Source: Pseudoxanthomonas sp. J35
Lineage (GTDB): Bacteria; Pseudomonadota; Gammaproteobacteria; Xanthomonadales; Xanthomonadaceae
Reading direction: 5' to 3'
DNA length: 64,000 bases
NCBI RefSeq assembly: GCF_000513995.1
Contig: NZ_AZVB01000021.1
Location: forward strand, 33,275-97,274
The notes below the pieces were generated by a model. That model had not been told where the DNA came from, did no database searches, and saw nothing but the letters and a program-made list of their open reading frames with translations. This document shows positions 54,677 to 62,434 of this stretch, piece by piece. The first letter of the stretch is position 1. The number at the start of each line of letters is the position of its first letter. A program made the translations under genes and the position numbers.

Positions 54677-55651
54677 ATGCAATACCGCCGCCTCGGTGCT
54701 TCCGGCCTGAAGCTGTCCGCACTGTCGTTCGGCGCCTGGATGACCTTCGGCCGCCAGGTCGGGCGCAGCCAGGCCCGCGAGCTCGTCGCTGTCGCCTGGG
54801 ACCACGGCATCAACTTCTTCGACAACGCCGAGGCGTACGCCAACGGCGAGGCCGAACGGGTGATGGGCGACGTGATCGCCGACCTGAGGCTGCCGCGCGA
54901 CGGCTTCTGCGTGTCGAGCAAGGTGTTCTTCGGCGCCGTGGAAGACCCGCGGCCCACCCAGCGCGGGCTGTCGCGCAAGCACGTGGTCGAGGCCTGCCAC
55001 GCCGCGCTGAAGCGCCTGCGGGTGGAGCACCTGGACCTCTATTACTGCCACCGCCCCGATCCGGACACGCCGGTGGGCGAGACCGTGGCGGCGATGGACC
55101 TGCTGGTGCGGCAGGGAAAGGTCCTGTACTGGGGCACCTCGGAGTGGCCGGTGGACCTGATCCGCGAGGCGGCGAAGTTCGCCCGCGCCAACCACCTCAC
55201 CCCGCCGACCATGGAGCAGCCGCAGTACAACCTGCTGCACCGCGAACGGGTGGAGCTCGAGTACGCGCCCCTCTATTCGGAACTGGGCCTGGGCACCACG
55301 ATCTGGTCGCCGCTGGCCTCCGGCCTGCTGACCGGCAAGTACACCGACGGCATCCATCGCGAAGGCCGCCTCGCCCAGCCCGACGCCGGCTGGCTGCAGA
55401 AGCTGGTGGTAGGACACAGCGGCGAGCGCCGCCTGGAGCGCGCGCAGCGTTTCGTCCAGGTCGCCGCCGGGCTGGGCGAGAAGCCGGCGCCGCTGGCCAT
55501 CGCCTGGTGCCTGCGCAACCCGCACGTCAGCAGCGTGATCCTGGGCGCCAGCGGCCTGGCCCAGCTGGAGGAGAACATGCGCGCGCTGGAACTGGTGGAC
55601 CGCTACGACGAGCAGGTGTGGCGGCAGCTGGAGGTGGCCGCGGCCGGCTGA
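54677..55651 (+). CDS. Aldo/keto reductase (Kv-beta/YghZ-like)
   Basis: 324-residue NADPH-dependent TIM-barrel oxidoreductase. MQYRRLGASGLKLSALSFGAWMTFG, INFFDNAEAYANGEAERVMGD (catalytic Asp/Tyr), LDLYYCHRPDPDTPV (His), WGTSEWPVDLI, and TIWSPLASGLLTGKY are in the order found in the potassium-channel beta-subunit-like group. ATG at 54677. A TACAAT -10 candidate lies at 54647-54652. The 259-bp gap before it holds nothing else that I recognise. Substrate unknown (methylglyoxal and other aldehydes in relatives). Confidence 0.92.
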   Translation: MQYRRLGASGLKLSALSFGAWMTFGRQVGRSQARELVAVAWDHGINFFDNAEAYANGEAERVMGDVIADLRLPRDGFCVSSKVFFGAVEDPRPTQRGLSRKHVVEACHAALKRLRVEHLDLYYCHRPDPDTPVGETVAAMDLLVRQGKVLYWGTSEWPVDLIREAAKFARANHLTPPTMEQPQYNLLHRERVELEYAPLYSELGLGTTIWSPLASGLLTGKYTDGIHREGRLAQPDAGWLQKLVVGHSGERRLERAQRFVQVAAGLGEKPAPLAIAWCLRNPHVSSVILGASGLAQLEENMRALELVDRYDEQVWRQLEVAAAG

Positions 55652-55655
55652 GCGG

Positions 55656-55683
55656 TTGACAAGTAAATGCGAATTATTATCAT
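55656..55683 (+). promoter_or_regulatory. hemP promoter with Fur box
   Basis: TTGACA (55656-55661), 16-bp spacer, and TATCAT (55678-55683) form a strong promoter. The 19 bp at 55665-55683 (AAATGCGAATTATTATCAT) match the Fur consensus of alternating GATAAT/ATTATC-type hexamers very well and cover the spacer and -10. Iron-bound Fur should therefore repress hemP. It is also the most AT-rich spot in the neighbourhood. Confidence 0.87.
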
Positions 55684-55719
55684 CAAGCGGGTTCCACGCC
55701 CCTCCACCTGGAGCTCCCG

Positions 55720-55911
55720 ATGAACGTGCATCGCCTCACCCTGCCGCACGCCGAACCCGCCCGCGAGGCCGTGCCCGCCCTGCAGGCCGATGACCTGGTG
55801 CTGGACAGCGACCAGCTGCTCAGGGGTCGCCGCGAAATCCTGATCCGCCACGGTGACCGGGTATACCGCCTGCGCCACACCAGCAACGACAAGCTGATCC
55901 TGACCAAGTGA
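55720..55911 (+). CDS. hemP: Hemin uptake protein HemP
   Basis: 63-residue HemP/HmuP-type protein; the C-terminal half SDQLLRGRREILIRHGDRVYRLRHTSNDKLILTK is the family signature. Relatives are needed for expression of haem-uptake receptor genes and are iron-regulated. ATG at 55720, downstream of an excellent Fur box. Usually hemP precedes a TonB-dependent haem receptor gene; here it is alone, followed by palindromes and a convergent gene. Confidence 0.93.
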   Translation: MNVHRLTLPHAEPAREAVPALQADDLVLDSDQLLRGRREILIRHGDRVYRLRHTSNDKLILTK

Positions 55912-55917
55912 CGGTGT

Positions 55918-56028
55918 GCCGGCGCTGGCAGCGCCGGCCGTCGGAAGCGACACGGCCGGCACGAGGCCGGCCGTCACGTCGCACCTTGCGGTTCTCCCGT
56001 GCGGACGGCATCCCCGGATGCCATCCGC
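55918..56028. repeat. Three consecutive palindromes between hemP and the PDZ gene
   Basis: In the 129-bp convergent gap: (1) GCCGGCGCTG/CAGCGCCGGC, 55918-55938; (2) ACGGCCGGC/GCCGGCCGT, 55952-55974, extendable with a 3-nt bulge to GCGAC...GTCGC at 55947-55982; (3) 13-base arms GCGGACGGCATCC and GGATGCCATCCGC, 56001-56028, with one mismatch. No U-tracts. Could be REP-like elements or transcript-end hairpins. Confidence 0.85.
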
Positions 56029-56040
56029 CGGGGATCGCAC

Positions 56041-57099
56041 CTACAGCACCGCCGTGTTCTTCGGCCGCGGCGCCGGCGCAGGCGGCGCGGGCGGGGCCGG
56101 TGGCGCCGGAGGCGCGGGCACGAAGTCCAGCGTGCGCAGCCGCTCGGGCACGGTGACCATCACCTCCTTGCGGCTGCGGTCGCGCAGGACGCCGACCCTG
56201 GCCTTCTCGCCAGGCTTCTTCGCGCTCATCGCCTGCATCGCCTCGCGCGGGCTGGCGACCGCCTTGCCTTCGATCTCCTGGATCACGTCGCCCGGCTGCA
56301 GCCCTGGCAGGTTGCCCTGCTGCAGCACCAGCACGCCGCGATCGGTGCCGAAGTAACGGCCCAGCTGCGGTTCCAGCGCGAGCAGGTTGAGGCCGTCCCA
56401 GCGCAACGCCTCGGCCAGCAGCGGGGCGCTGCACTTGCCATCGGTGCAGTCGAGCGAGCGCGACAGCTGCAGCACTTCGCCGCGCAGCTTCGGCGCCAGT
56501 TCCCTCAGCCTGGCCAGCTCCGGGCTGTCGGCCAGCGTCGCCAGCTCGCTGGCATCCAGGCCGAGGCCGCGGGTGAAGGCGAAGCTCCGGGTCGGCGCGG
56601 GGGTGACGTCGACGTCGTGCTGCCTGCCGTCGCGCTGGTAGGTGATACGCACCGGCTTGCCTTCGGCCAGGTCGGCCAGGGCCTCGCGCGCGGCTTCGAC
56701 GCGGGCCTCGCCGTTGCTGCCGGCGATGGGCTTGCCGCCGATGCGCAGCAGGCGGTCGCCGCTCTTCAGGCCGGCCTTGTCGGCGCCGCCGCCCGGGGTG
56801 ACGCCGGCGATGCGCACGCCGCTCTGTTCGTCCACGCCCAGCAGCACGCCCAGGCGCGGCTTCGCCGACACGCCGGCGCCATCGATCACGAAGCGCAGCG
56901 CGTCGCCGTCAAGTTGCAGTTCGCGGCTCAGTTCGGCGACGCGGGCGGCGGCGGCCTGCAGTTCCTTGCGCGCCTGGTCGAGTTCCTTGCGCTGCGCCGC
57001 GTCGTCCTTGTCGGCGGCCATGGCCGGGGCGGCGATCGCGCAGGCCAGGGCCAGCGCAAGCGGGGCGAGCCGGCGGAAGGGAAGGGAACGGGTATCCAT
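56041..57099 (-). CDS. Periplasmic PDZ-domain protein
   Basis: 352 residues with signal peptide (MDTRSLPFRRLAPLALALACAIAAPAMA). A short coiled coil (about 32-65, AQRKELDQARKELQAAAARVAELSREL) precedes a first PDZ (PRLGVLLGVDEQSGVRIAGVTPGGGADKAGLKSGDRLLRIGGKPI, about 80-150), a middle helical region, and a second PDZ (GVLVLQQGNLPGLQPGDVIQEIEGKAVASPREAM). It ends in a Pro/Ala repeat tail. No protease domain, so it is a substrate- or partner-binding protein. Last gene of an operon with an ECF sigma factor and a membrane protein. Confidence 0.85.
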   Translation of the reverse strand: MDTRSLPFRRLAPLALALACAIAAPAMAADKDDAAQRKELDQARKELQAAAARVAELSRELQLDGDALRFVIDGAGVSAKPRLGVLLGVDEQSGVRIAGVTPGGGADKAGLKSGDRLLRIGGKPIAGSNGEARVEAAREALADLAEGKPVRITYQRDGRQHDVDVTPAPTRSFAFTRGLGLDASELATLADSPELARLRELAPKLRGEVLQLSRSLDCTDGKCSAPLLAEALRWDGLNLLALEPQLGRYFGTDRGVLVLQQGNLPGLQPGDVIQEIEGKAVASPREAMQAMSAKKPGEKARVGVLRDRSRKEVMVTVPERLRTLDFVPAPPAPPAPPAPPAPAPRPKNTAVL

Positions 57100-57132
57100 G
57101 GTGTCGTTCTCGGGTAGGGAAGCGGATGGGGA

Positions 57133-57849
57133 TCAATAGACCTGGACGAGCGCGTAGGCGCTGGAGTCGCCGCCGTACAGCGCCTGCCAGCGCTGGTCGG
57201 CGGCGAGGCTGGCCAGTTCGCGCAGCGCCTCGACGCGCTGCTGCCACAGCCCGGCGCGCGCACCGTCGTCGAGCGCCGGGCGGGCCAGCGCGTCGTCGAT
57301 GCCGGCGACTTCCGCCTGCAGCGAGGCGGCGAGCGCCAGCTGCAGGCCGTCGCCGCCCTGGGTGCCGGCGAGGCTCCCGAGCAGTCGTTCGAGGCGGGCC
57401 GATTCCTCCTGCAGCGGGCGCAGGTCGGCGGCGGGCTTTGCGACCGGTTCCCGCGTCGCCGCCACCGTCGCTGGCGGCGTGGAAGCGGGCTGGACGGGGC
57501 CGTCGGACGTCGTCGGTGCGATGGGCGCCGGTTCCGGTGCCGGATCCTGGTGAATGGCGACCGTGCCGCTGGTGGCCGGCATCGAAGTGGTGGGCGCCGG
57601 CACATGCGTATCCGCTTCCGGTTGCGGCGCTGGCTGGCGCAGCAGCTGCAGCGCCGGCAGCGCGGCCAGGCAGGCGGTGGCCGCGGCCAGCGCCCAGGGC
57701 AGCACGCGCCGCGGGCGGCGTGCGCCGGGAAGCGCGGTGGCGATGCGCGGCCACTGGTCCTCACGCGGCGCTTCCAGCGGCAGCGCGGCGAAGGCCTCGT
57801 GCCAGTCGGCCGGCGGCGTCGTGGCGGGCGGATGATTGCGCTCAGGCAT
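57133..57849 (-). CDS. Single-pass membrane protein, probable anti-sigma factor
   Basis: 238 residues. Cytoplasmic N-terminus (about 1-50, DWHEAFAALPLEAPREDQWPRIATALPG), one TM helix (VLPWALAAATACLAALPALQLL, about 50-71), then a Pro/Thr/Ala-rich periplasmic linker and a helical end (EESARLERLLGSLAG, ALRELASLAADQRWQALYG). Its start overlaps the sigma factor stop by 8 bp, the classic arrangement for sigma/anti-sigma pairs. There is no zinc-binding ZAS motif, so the role rests on context and topology. Confidence 0.7.
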   Translation of the reverse strand: MPERNHPPATTPPADWHEAFAALPLEAPREDQWPRIATALPGARRPRRVLPWALAAATACLAALPALQLLRQPAPQPEADTHVPAPTTSMPATSGTVAIHQDPAPEPAPIAPTTSDGPVQPASTPPATVAATREPVAKPAADLRPLQEESARLERLLGSLAGTQGGDGLQLALAASLQAEVAGIDDALARPALDDGARAGLWQQRVEALRELASLAADQRWQALYGGDSSAYALVQVY

Positions 57850-58507
57850 GGGACACCTCCTGGACCTGCAGCAGCGCCCTCAGGCGGCGGGTGCCGCGCG
57901 AGAGCTGCGATTTGGAGAAACTCGGGCTGCGCTGCATCAGTTCGGCGATTTCCTCGTGGGTATAGCCTTCGGCGTGGTACAGCCAGAGCACGCTGCGGGT
58001 GGCCGCCGGCAGGGACTGCAGCGCACGCTGCAGCAGCGCGCCGTCGGCGGCGGCCGGCGGGGGTGGCGCCTGGTCCTCGAAGTCCTGGCCGTCCAGCGGC
58101 AGGGTGTCGTCGAGGCGGCGGCCGCGGCGCAGGCGCAGCAGCGCCTCGTTGATCGCGATCTGCCGCAGCCAGCCCCAGAACGGGCCGCTGCCGCGGTACT
58201 CGCCGATCCGGCGCAGCAGCTTGAGCATGGTTTCCTGCAGCGCCTCGCAGGCCTCGTCGTGGTCGCCGCACAGGCGCAGCGCCAGGGTGAACACCGGGCG
58301 CTCGAACCAGCGGTACAGCTGCTCGAAGGCCGCCGGCTCGCCGCGTCGCGCGCGAGCCAGCAGGGTCTCGGGCACGTCGATGGCGAAACCCGAGCGTGGC
58401 GCGGCCGCGTCGCCGCGCGTGTGGGCCGCCGGCATCGCCGGGACGAAGGCCCGGCAGCTGGCCGGCGCGGCCAGGCTGGCGGAAGCGGGCGGGAACGGTT
58501 GGCTCAT
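57842..58507 (-). CDS. ECF sigma factor (RpoE-like)
   Basis: 221-residue extracytoplasmic-function sigma factor. Region 2: FEQLYRWFERPVFTLALRLCGDHDEACEALQETMLKLLRRIGEYRGSGPFWGWLRQIAINEALLRLRRGRR. Region 4: LPAATRSVLWLYHAEGYTHEEIAELMQRSPSFSKSQLSRGTRRLRALL. ATG at 58507 (MSQPFPPASASLAAPA) gives about 50 extra N-terminal residues before region 2. Head of a three-gene operon; divergent from the SPFH gene. An autoregulated ECF promoter was not identifiable. Confidence 0.9.
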   Translation of the reverse strand: MSQPFPPASASLAAPASCRAFVPAMPAAHTRGDAAAPRSGFAIDVPETLLARARRGEPAAFEQLYRWFERPVFTLALRLCGDHDEACEALQETMLKLLRRIGEYRGSGPFWGWLRQIAINEALLRLRRGRRLDDTLPLDGQDFEDQAPPPPAAADGALLQRALQSLPAATRSVLWLYHAEGYTHEEIAELMQRSPSFSKSQLSRGTRRLRALLQVQEVSHA

Positions 58508-58606
58508 ATGCGCTGTGGATGCACGGGGCGGGCAAACCGTCGCAGCCGGTCGCCGTTCCCCTGCGACCGCGCCCGCCGCCCGCCGGTTCCCGCCGCCGGC
58601 CGACCC

Positions 58607-58612
58607 TATACT
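58607..58612 (+). promoter_or_regulatory. -10 element of the SPFH/NfeD operon
   Basis: TATACT in an otherwise GC-only context, 44 bp before the SPFH start. No matching -35 could be assigned. Confidence 0.4.
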
Positions 58613-58655
58613 GGGACCGACCGGGGATGGCCCGACGGGCCAGGAGGAGGAAAGG

Positions 58656-59618
58656 ATGACGACGGGTTTCCTGACGCTGGTACTGCTGGTTGCCGGCGCC
58701 ATCGTGCTGTTCAAGACCGTGCGCATGGTGCCGCAGGGCTACGAATGGACGGTGGAGCGTTTCGGCAGGTACACGCACACGCTTGATCCGGGCCTGCACT
58801 TCCTGGTCCCGATCGTCTACGGCATTGGCCGCAAGGTGAACATGATGGAGCAGGTGCTGGACGTGCCCAGCCAGGACGTCATCACCAAGGACAACGCGGT
58901 CGTGCGCGTGGACGGGGTGGTGTTCTTCCAGGTGCTGGACGCGGCCAAGGCGGCGTACGAGGTGGCGAACCTGGAGGTGGCGATGATCGCCCTGGTCCAG
59001 ACCAACATCCGTACCGTGATCGGCTCGATGGACCTGGACGAATCGCTGAGCCAGCGCGAGGCGATCAACGCCCAGCTGCTGGGTGTGGTCGACCACGCGA
59101 CCAGTCCGTGGGGCGTGAAGGTGACCCGCATCGAGATCCGCGACATCCAGCCGCCGCGCGACCTGGTCGACGCAATGGCGCGGCAGATGAAGGCCGAGCG
59201 CGAGAAGCGCGCGCAGATCCTCGAGGCCGAGGGCCTGCGCCAGGCCGAGATCCTGCGCGCCGACGGCGAGAAGCAGGCGGCGGTGCTGGAGGCCGAGGGC
59301 CGCAAGGAGGCCGCGTTCCGCGACGCCGAGGCGCGCGAACGCCTGGCCGAGGCCGAGGCCAGGGCCACCTCGATGGTGTCCGAAGCCATCGCCAAGGGCG
59401 ACGTGCAGGCGATCAACTACTTCGTCGCGCAGAAGTACGTGGAGGCGTTCAAGGAGCTCGCCACCGCGCCGAACCAGAAGTTCGTGCTGATGCCGATGGA
59501 GGCCAGTGGCGTGATCGGTTCCATCGCCGGCATCGCCGAACTGGCGAAGGAAGCGCTTTCCGGCCAGCAGGCCTCGACGTCGTCGCGGCGCGCGCAGCCG
59601 CCGCGGCTGGGGGAGTGA
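58656..59618 (+). CDS. SPFH/Band 7 membrane protein (QmcA/stomatin-like)
   Basis: 320 residues. One N-terminal TM helix (TGFLTLVLLVAGAIVLFKTV), an SPFH domain (VPQGYEWTVERFGRYTHTLDPGLHFLVPIVYGIGRKVNMMEQVLDVPSQDVITKDNA..., about 22-190), and a long Glu/Ala/Lys/Arg-rich coiled coil (about 180-260, EREKRAQILEAEGLRQAEILRADGEKQAAVLEAEG). ATG at 58656 with AGGAGGAAAGG. Likely forms oligomeric membrane microdomains together with NfeD encoded 5 bp downstream. Confidence 0.93.
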   Translation: MTTGFLTLVLLVAGAIVLFKTVRMVPQGYEWTVERFGRYTHTLDPGLHFLVPIVYGIGRKVNMMEQVLDVPSQDVITKDNAVVRVDGVVFFQVLDAAKAAYEVANLEVAMIALVQTNIRTVIGSMDLDESLSQREAINAQLLGVVDHATSPWGVKVTRIEIRDIQPPRDLVDAMARQMKAEREKRAQILEAEGLRQAEILRADGEKQAAVLEAEGRKEAAFRDAEARERLAEAEARATSMVSEAIAKGDVQAINYFVAQKYVEAFKELATAPNQKFVLMPMEASGVIGSIAGIAELAKEALSGQQASTSSRRAQPPRLGE

Positions 59619-59622
59619 GGCC

Positions 59623-60054
59623 ATGCGCTGGGACGTGGTGACCTGGGCGGCGGCGGCCCTGCTGCTGATCGCCGCCGAGACGCTGGCCCCCGGGGCCTTC
59701 ATGCTGTGGATGGGTTTCGCCGCCGCGGCGGTGTTCCTGCTGGTGCTGCTGCTGCCCGATGTGCCGGTGCTGGCGCAGGTGGCGGCCTTCGTGGTGCTGA
59801 GCTTCGTCTCGATCCAGATCTACCGGAAGTGGTTCCGCGACACCGGCCGGCAGAGCGACCGCCCGCTGCTCAACCGCCGCGCCGAGCAGAACATCGGCGT
59901 GGTCGCGCCGCTGGACCAGCCCATCGCCGGCGGCCGCGGCCGGATCAGGATCGGCGACGCGTTCTGGGTGGTCGAAGGTCCGGAGCTGCCGGCCGGCACG
60001 CCGGTGCGGGTGGTCGCGGTCGACGGCATGGTGCTGAAGGTGCAGGAGGCCTGA
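59623..60054 (+). CDS. NfeD family protein (short form)
   Basis: 143 residues: three TM helices (WAAAALLLIAAETLAPGAFMLWMGFAAAAVFLLVLLL and VPVLAQVAAFVVLSFVSIQIY), then a soluble OB-fold (about 85-142, IGVVAPLDQPIAGGRGRIRIGDAFWVVEGPELPAGTPVRVVAVDGMVLKVQ). Lacks the N-terminal ClpP-like protease of long NfeD proteins. ATG at 59623, 4 bp after the SPFH stop; a standard pair. Confidence 0.92.
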   Translation: MRWDVVTWAAAALLLIAAETLAPGAFMLWMGFAAAAVFLLVLLLPDVPVLAQVAAFVVLSFVSIQIYRKWFRDTGRQSDRPLLNRRAEQNIGVVAPLDQPIAGGRGRIRIGDAFWVVEGPELPAGTPVRVVAVDGMVLKVQEA

Positions 60055-60096
60055 TCGCCATGGCCTCCATGCGCGGGGCGCCAGGGGAAGGCTGAG

Positions 60097-60732
60097 GTGG
60101 CCGGCCGCTGCGGCTGCGAGGTCGAGGCGCGGCGGCTGCAGGCGCGGCAGCGCCGCGTGCTGTGGATCGTGCTGCTGCTCAACGCGGCGACCTTCGTGCT
60201 GATGGTCGCCGCCGCCTTGTCCGCGCGTTCCACCGCGCTGCTGTCCGGTGCCCTGGACAATCTCGGCGACGCGCTGACCTATGCGCTGAGCCTGGCGGTG
60301 GTCGCCTCCTCGCTGCGGGCCAAGGCCCGGGTGGCGATGTTCAAGGCGGCGATGATCCTGGTCGCGGCGCTGGCGGTGGCCGCGTCCATCGCCTGGCGGC
60401 TGTTCGTCGATCCGGCCCTGCCGCTGTTCGAGACCATGGGCTGGGCCGGCGCGGTGAACCTGGCCGCCAACCTGCTGTGCCTGGCCCTGCTGCGCCCGCA
60501 TCGCCGTGGCGACGTCAACCTGGCCTCGGCCTACGAGTGCGCGCGCAACGACATCGCCGACGGCCTGGCGGTGCTGGCGGCCGGCGCGGCGGTGTGGTGG
60601 ACGGGCGCGGCCTGGCCCGACCTGCTGGTCGCGGGGCTGCTGCTGGGCGTGTTCCTGCGCTCGGCCTGGCGCGTGGCCGTGGCCGCCCGGCGGGCGCTGG
60701 GGCAGGCCGTGACCGGCATCGCGCCGCATTGA
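60097..60732 (+). CDS. Cation diffusion facilitator-like transporter (TM domain only)
   Basis: 211 residues with about six TM helices. TM2 has ARSTALLSGALDNLGDALTYALSLAVV, matching the CDF S-x-AL...D-x3-D metal site. In TM5 (SAYECARNDIADGLAVLAAG) the usual His four residues before Asp is Cys. The cytoplasmic C-terminal domain of YiiP-type CDFs is absent. The N-terminus has CGCE. GTG start at 60097 directly after an in-frame TGA, with GGGGAAGG upstream. Probably exports Zn, Cd or similar ions; metal uncertain. Confidence 0.8.
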   Translation: MAGRCGCEVEARRLQARQRRVLWIVLLLNAATFVLMVAAALSARSTALLSGALDNLGDALTYALSLAVVASSLRAKARVAMFKAAMILVAALAVAASIAWRLFVDPALPLFETMGWAGAVNLAANLLCLALLRPHRRGDVNLASAYECARNDIADGLAVLAAGAAVWWTGAAWPDLLVAGLLLGVFLRSAWRVAVAARRALGQAVTGIAPH

Positions 60733-60800
60733 TGGCTGGTGCATCACCGGCCCGACGGTCCCATCTGGGATAATGGCGTTTTTCCTCCGGGCGAGATGCC

Positions 60801-61907
60801 ATGACCCGCAAGACCATCCTCAACGAAACCCATCGCGCGCTCGGCGCCAAGATGGTCGACTTCGGCGGCTGGGACATGCCGATCCACTACGGCTCCCAGA
60901 TCGACGAGCACCACCTGGTCCGCCGTGAGGCGGGCATGTTCGACGTCAGCCACATGACCGTGGTCGACCTGCACGGCGAGCGCGTGCGTGGGTTCCTGCG
61001 CCACCTGCTGGCCAACTCGGTCGACAAGCTGAAAGTGCCGGGCAAGGCGCTGTACAGCTGCATGCTCGACGAGAAGGGCGGGGTGATCGACGACCTGATC
61101 GCCTATTACATGGACGAGTCGTTCTTCCGCCTGGTGGTCAACGCCGCCACCCGCGACAAGGACCTGGCGTGGATCGGGGCCCAGGCCGCGGCCTTCGGCG
61201 TCGAGGTGCGCGAGCGCCCCGACTTCGCCCTGGTCGCCGTGCAGGGTCCGCAGGCCCGCGACAAGGTGATCGCGCTGCTGCGCGAATCCGACCGCGACGC
61301 CGCCACCCGCCTGGGCCGTTTCGCCGCGGTGGAGGTGCAGTCGGCCGCCGGCGTGCCGCTGTTCCTGGCGCGCACCGGCTATACCGGCGAGGACGGCTTC
61401 GAGGTGGTGCTGCCGGAAGGCGAGGCGGTCGCGTTCTGGAACGCGCTGCTGGAGGCCGGGGTGAAGCCGGCCGGCCTGGGCGCGCGCGACACCCTGCGCC
61501 TGGAGGCGGGCATGAACCTCTACGGCCAGGACATGGACGAGTCGACCACGCCGTGGGAAGCGGCGCTGGGCTGGACCGTCGCCCTGGACGAAGGCCGCGA
61601 CTTCATTGGCCGCGCCGCCCTGGAGGCGCAGAAGGCCGCCGGCGTACCGCGGCAGATGGTCGGCCTGGTGATGGACGACAAGGGCGTGCTGCGCCACGGC
61701 CAGAAGGTGCTGACCGCCAGCGGCGAGGGCGAGATCCTGTCGGGCACCTTCTCGCCGACGCTGGGCAAGGCGATCGCCTTCGCCCGGGTACCGGCCGGCG
61801 CGACCGGTAACGTGCGTGTCGACATCCGTGGGCGCGAAGTGCCGGTGCGGGTGGTGAAGTTCCCGTTCGTGCGCGACGGGCAGGCGCAGCCGGGCGTGCT
61901 CGGCTGA
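60801..61907 (+). CDS. gcvT: Aminomethyltransferase (glycine cleavage T protein)
   Basis: 368-residue THF-dependent T protein, which moves the methylene group from lipoyl-H protein to THF, producing ammonia and 5,10-methylene-THF for metF and others. [50 protein letters not shown] at the start; catalytic Asp region and [40 protein letters not shown] follow. ATG at 60801. A GATAAT -10 candidate lies about 30 bp upstream. gcvP is not in the window. Confidence 0.96.
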   Translation: MTRKTILNETHRALGAKMVDFGGWDMPIHYGSQIDEHHLVRREAGMFDVSHMTVVDLHGERVRGFLRHLLANSVDKLKVPGKALYSCMLDEKGGVIDDLIAYYMDESFFRLVVNAATRDKDLAWIGAQAAAFGVEVRERPDFALVAVQGPQARDKVIALLRESDRDAATRLGRFAAVEVQSAAGVPLFLARTGYTGEDGFEVVLPEGEAVAFWNALLEAGVKPAGLGARDTLRLEAGMNLYGQDMDESTTPWEAALGWTVALDEGRDFIGRAALEAQKAAGVPRQMVGLVMDDKGVLRHGQKVLTASGEGEILSGTFSPTLGKAIAFARVPAGATGNVRVDIRGREVPVRVVKFPFVRDGQAQPGVLG

Positions 61908-61983
61908 GGCGTTTCCCGCCCGGCAGGGTCCCCGCTAAACTAGCCATCCCATCCAGACCAAACGCGTGACCGGAGCAGCCCCC

Positions 61984-62379
61984 ATGAGCGAGATCCCCGG
62001 CGACCTCAAGTTCCTCAAGTCCCACGAGTGGGCCCGCGTCGAAGGCAACGGCCGCGTGACCGTGGGCATCTCCGACCACGCCCAGGGCCTGCTCGGCGAC
62101 CTGGTCTACGTCGAACTGCCGAACGTCGGCGATTCGGTCGAGGCCGGCGCCGCGGTGGCGGTGGTGGAGTCGGTCAAGGCCGCCTCGGACGTCTACAGCC
62201 CGGTCAGCGGCAAGATCGTCGAGGTCAACTCGGACCTGTCCGACAAGCCGGAGACCATCAACGAGGACGCCTACGGCGAGGGCTGGCTGTTCGTCGTGGA
62301 AGCCAGCGACCCGGACCAGCTGGCCGAGCTGCTCTCCCCCGACGACTACGCCGAGCTGATCGAAAGCGACGACGACTGA
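61984..62379 (+). CDS. gcvH: Glycine cleavage system H protein
   Basis: 131-residue lipoyl carrier. Lipoylated Lys65 in [50 protein letters not shown] and [19 protein letters not shown] also match. ATG at 61984, 76 bp after gcvT. TAAACT about 50 bp upstream may be its own -10, so gcvH could have a promoter besides the gcvT transcript. Confidence 0.96.
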   Translation: MSEIPGDLKFLKSHEWARVEGNGRVTVGISDHAQGLLGDLVYVELPNVGDSVEAGAAVAVVESVKAASDVYSPVSGKIVEVNSDLSDKPETINEDAYGEGWLFVVEASDPDQLAELLSPDDYAELIESDDD

Positions 62380-62406
62380 CCGCCCGCCGCCCGCTTCCAG
62401 GAAGAA

Positions 62407-62434
62407 CGCCCGCCCCGCGCGGGCGTTTTCTTTT
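62407..62434 (+). terminator. Intrinsic terminator after gcvH
   Basis: CGCCCGC (62407-62413) and GCGGGCG (62419-62425), 5-nt loop, followed by TTTTCTTTT (62426-62434). A good rho-independent terminator 27 bp after the stop codon. Confidence 0.85.

Noticed and set aside
60733..60800. Glycine riboswitch upstream of gcvT
   Set aside because: Only 68 bp are available between genes and the conserved glycine-aptamer core is absent.
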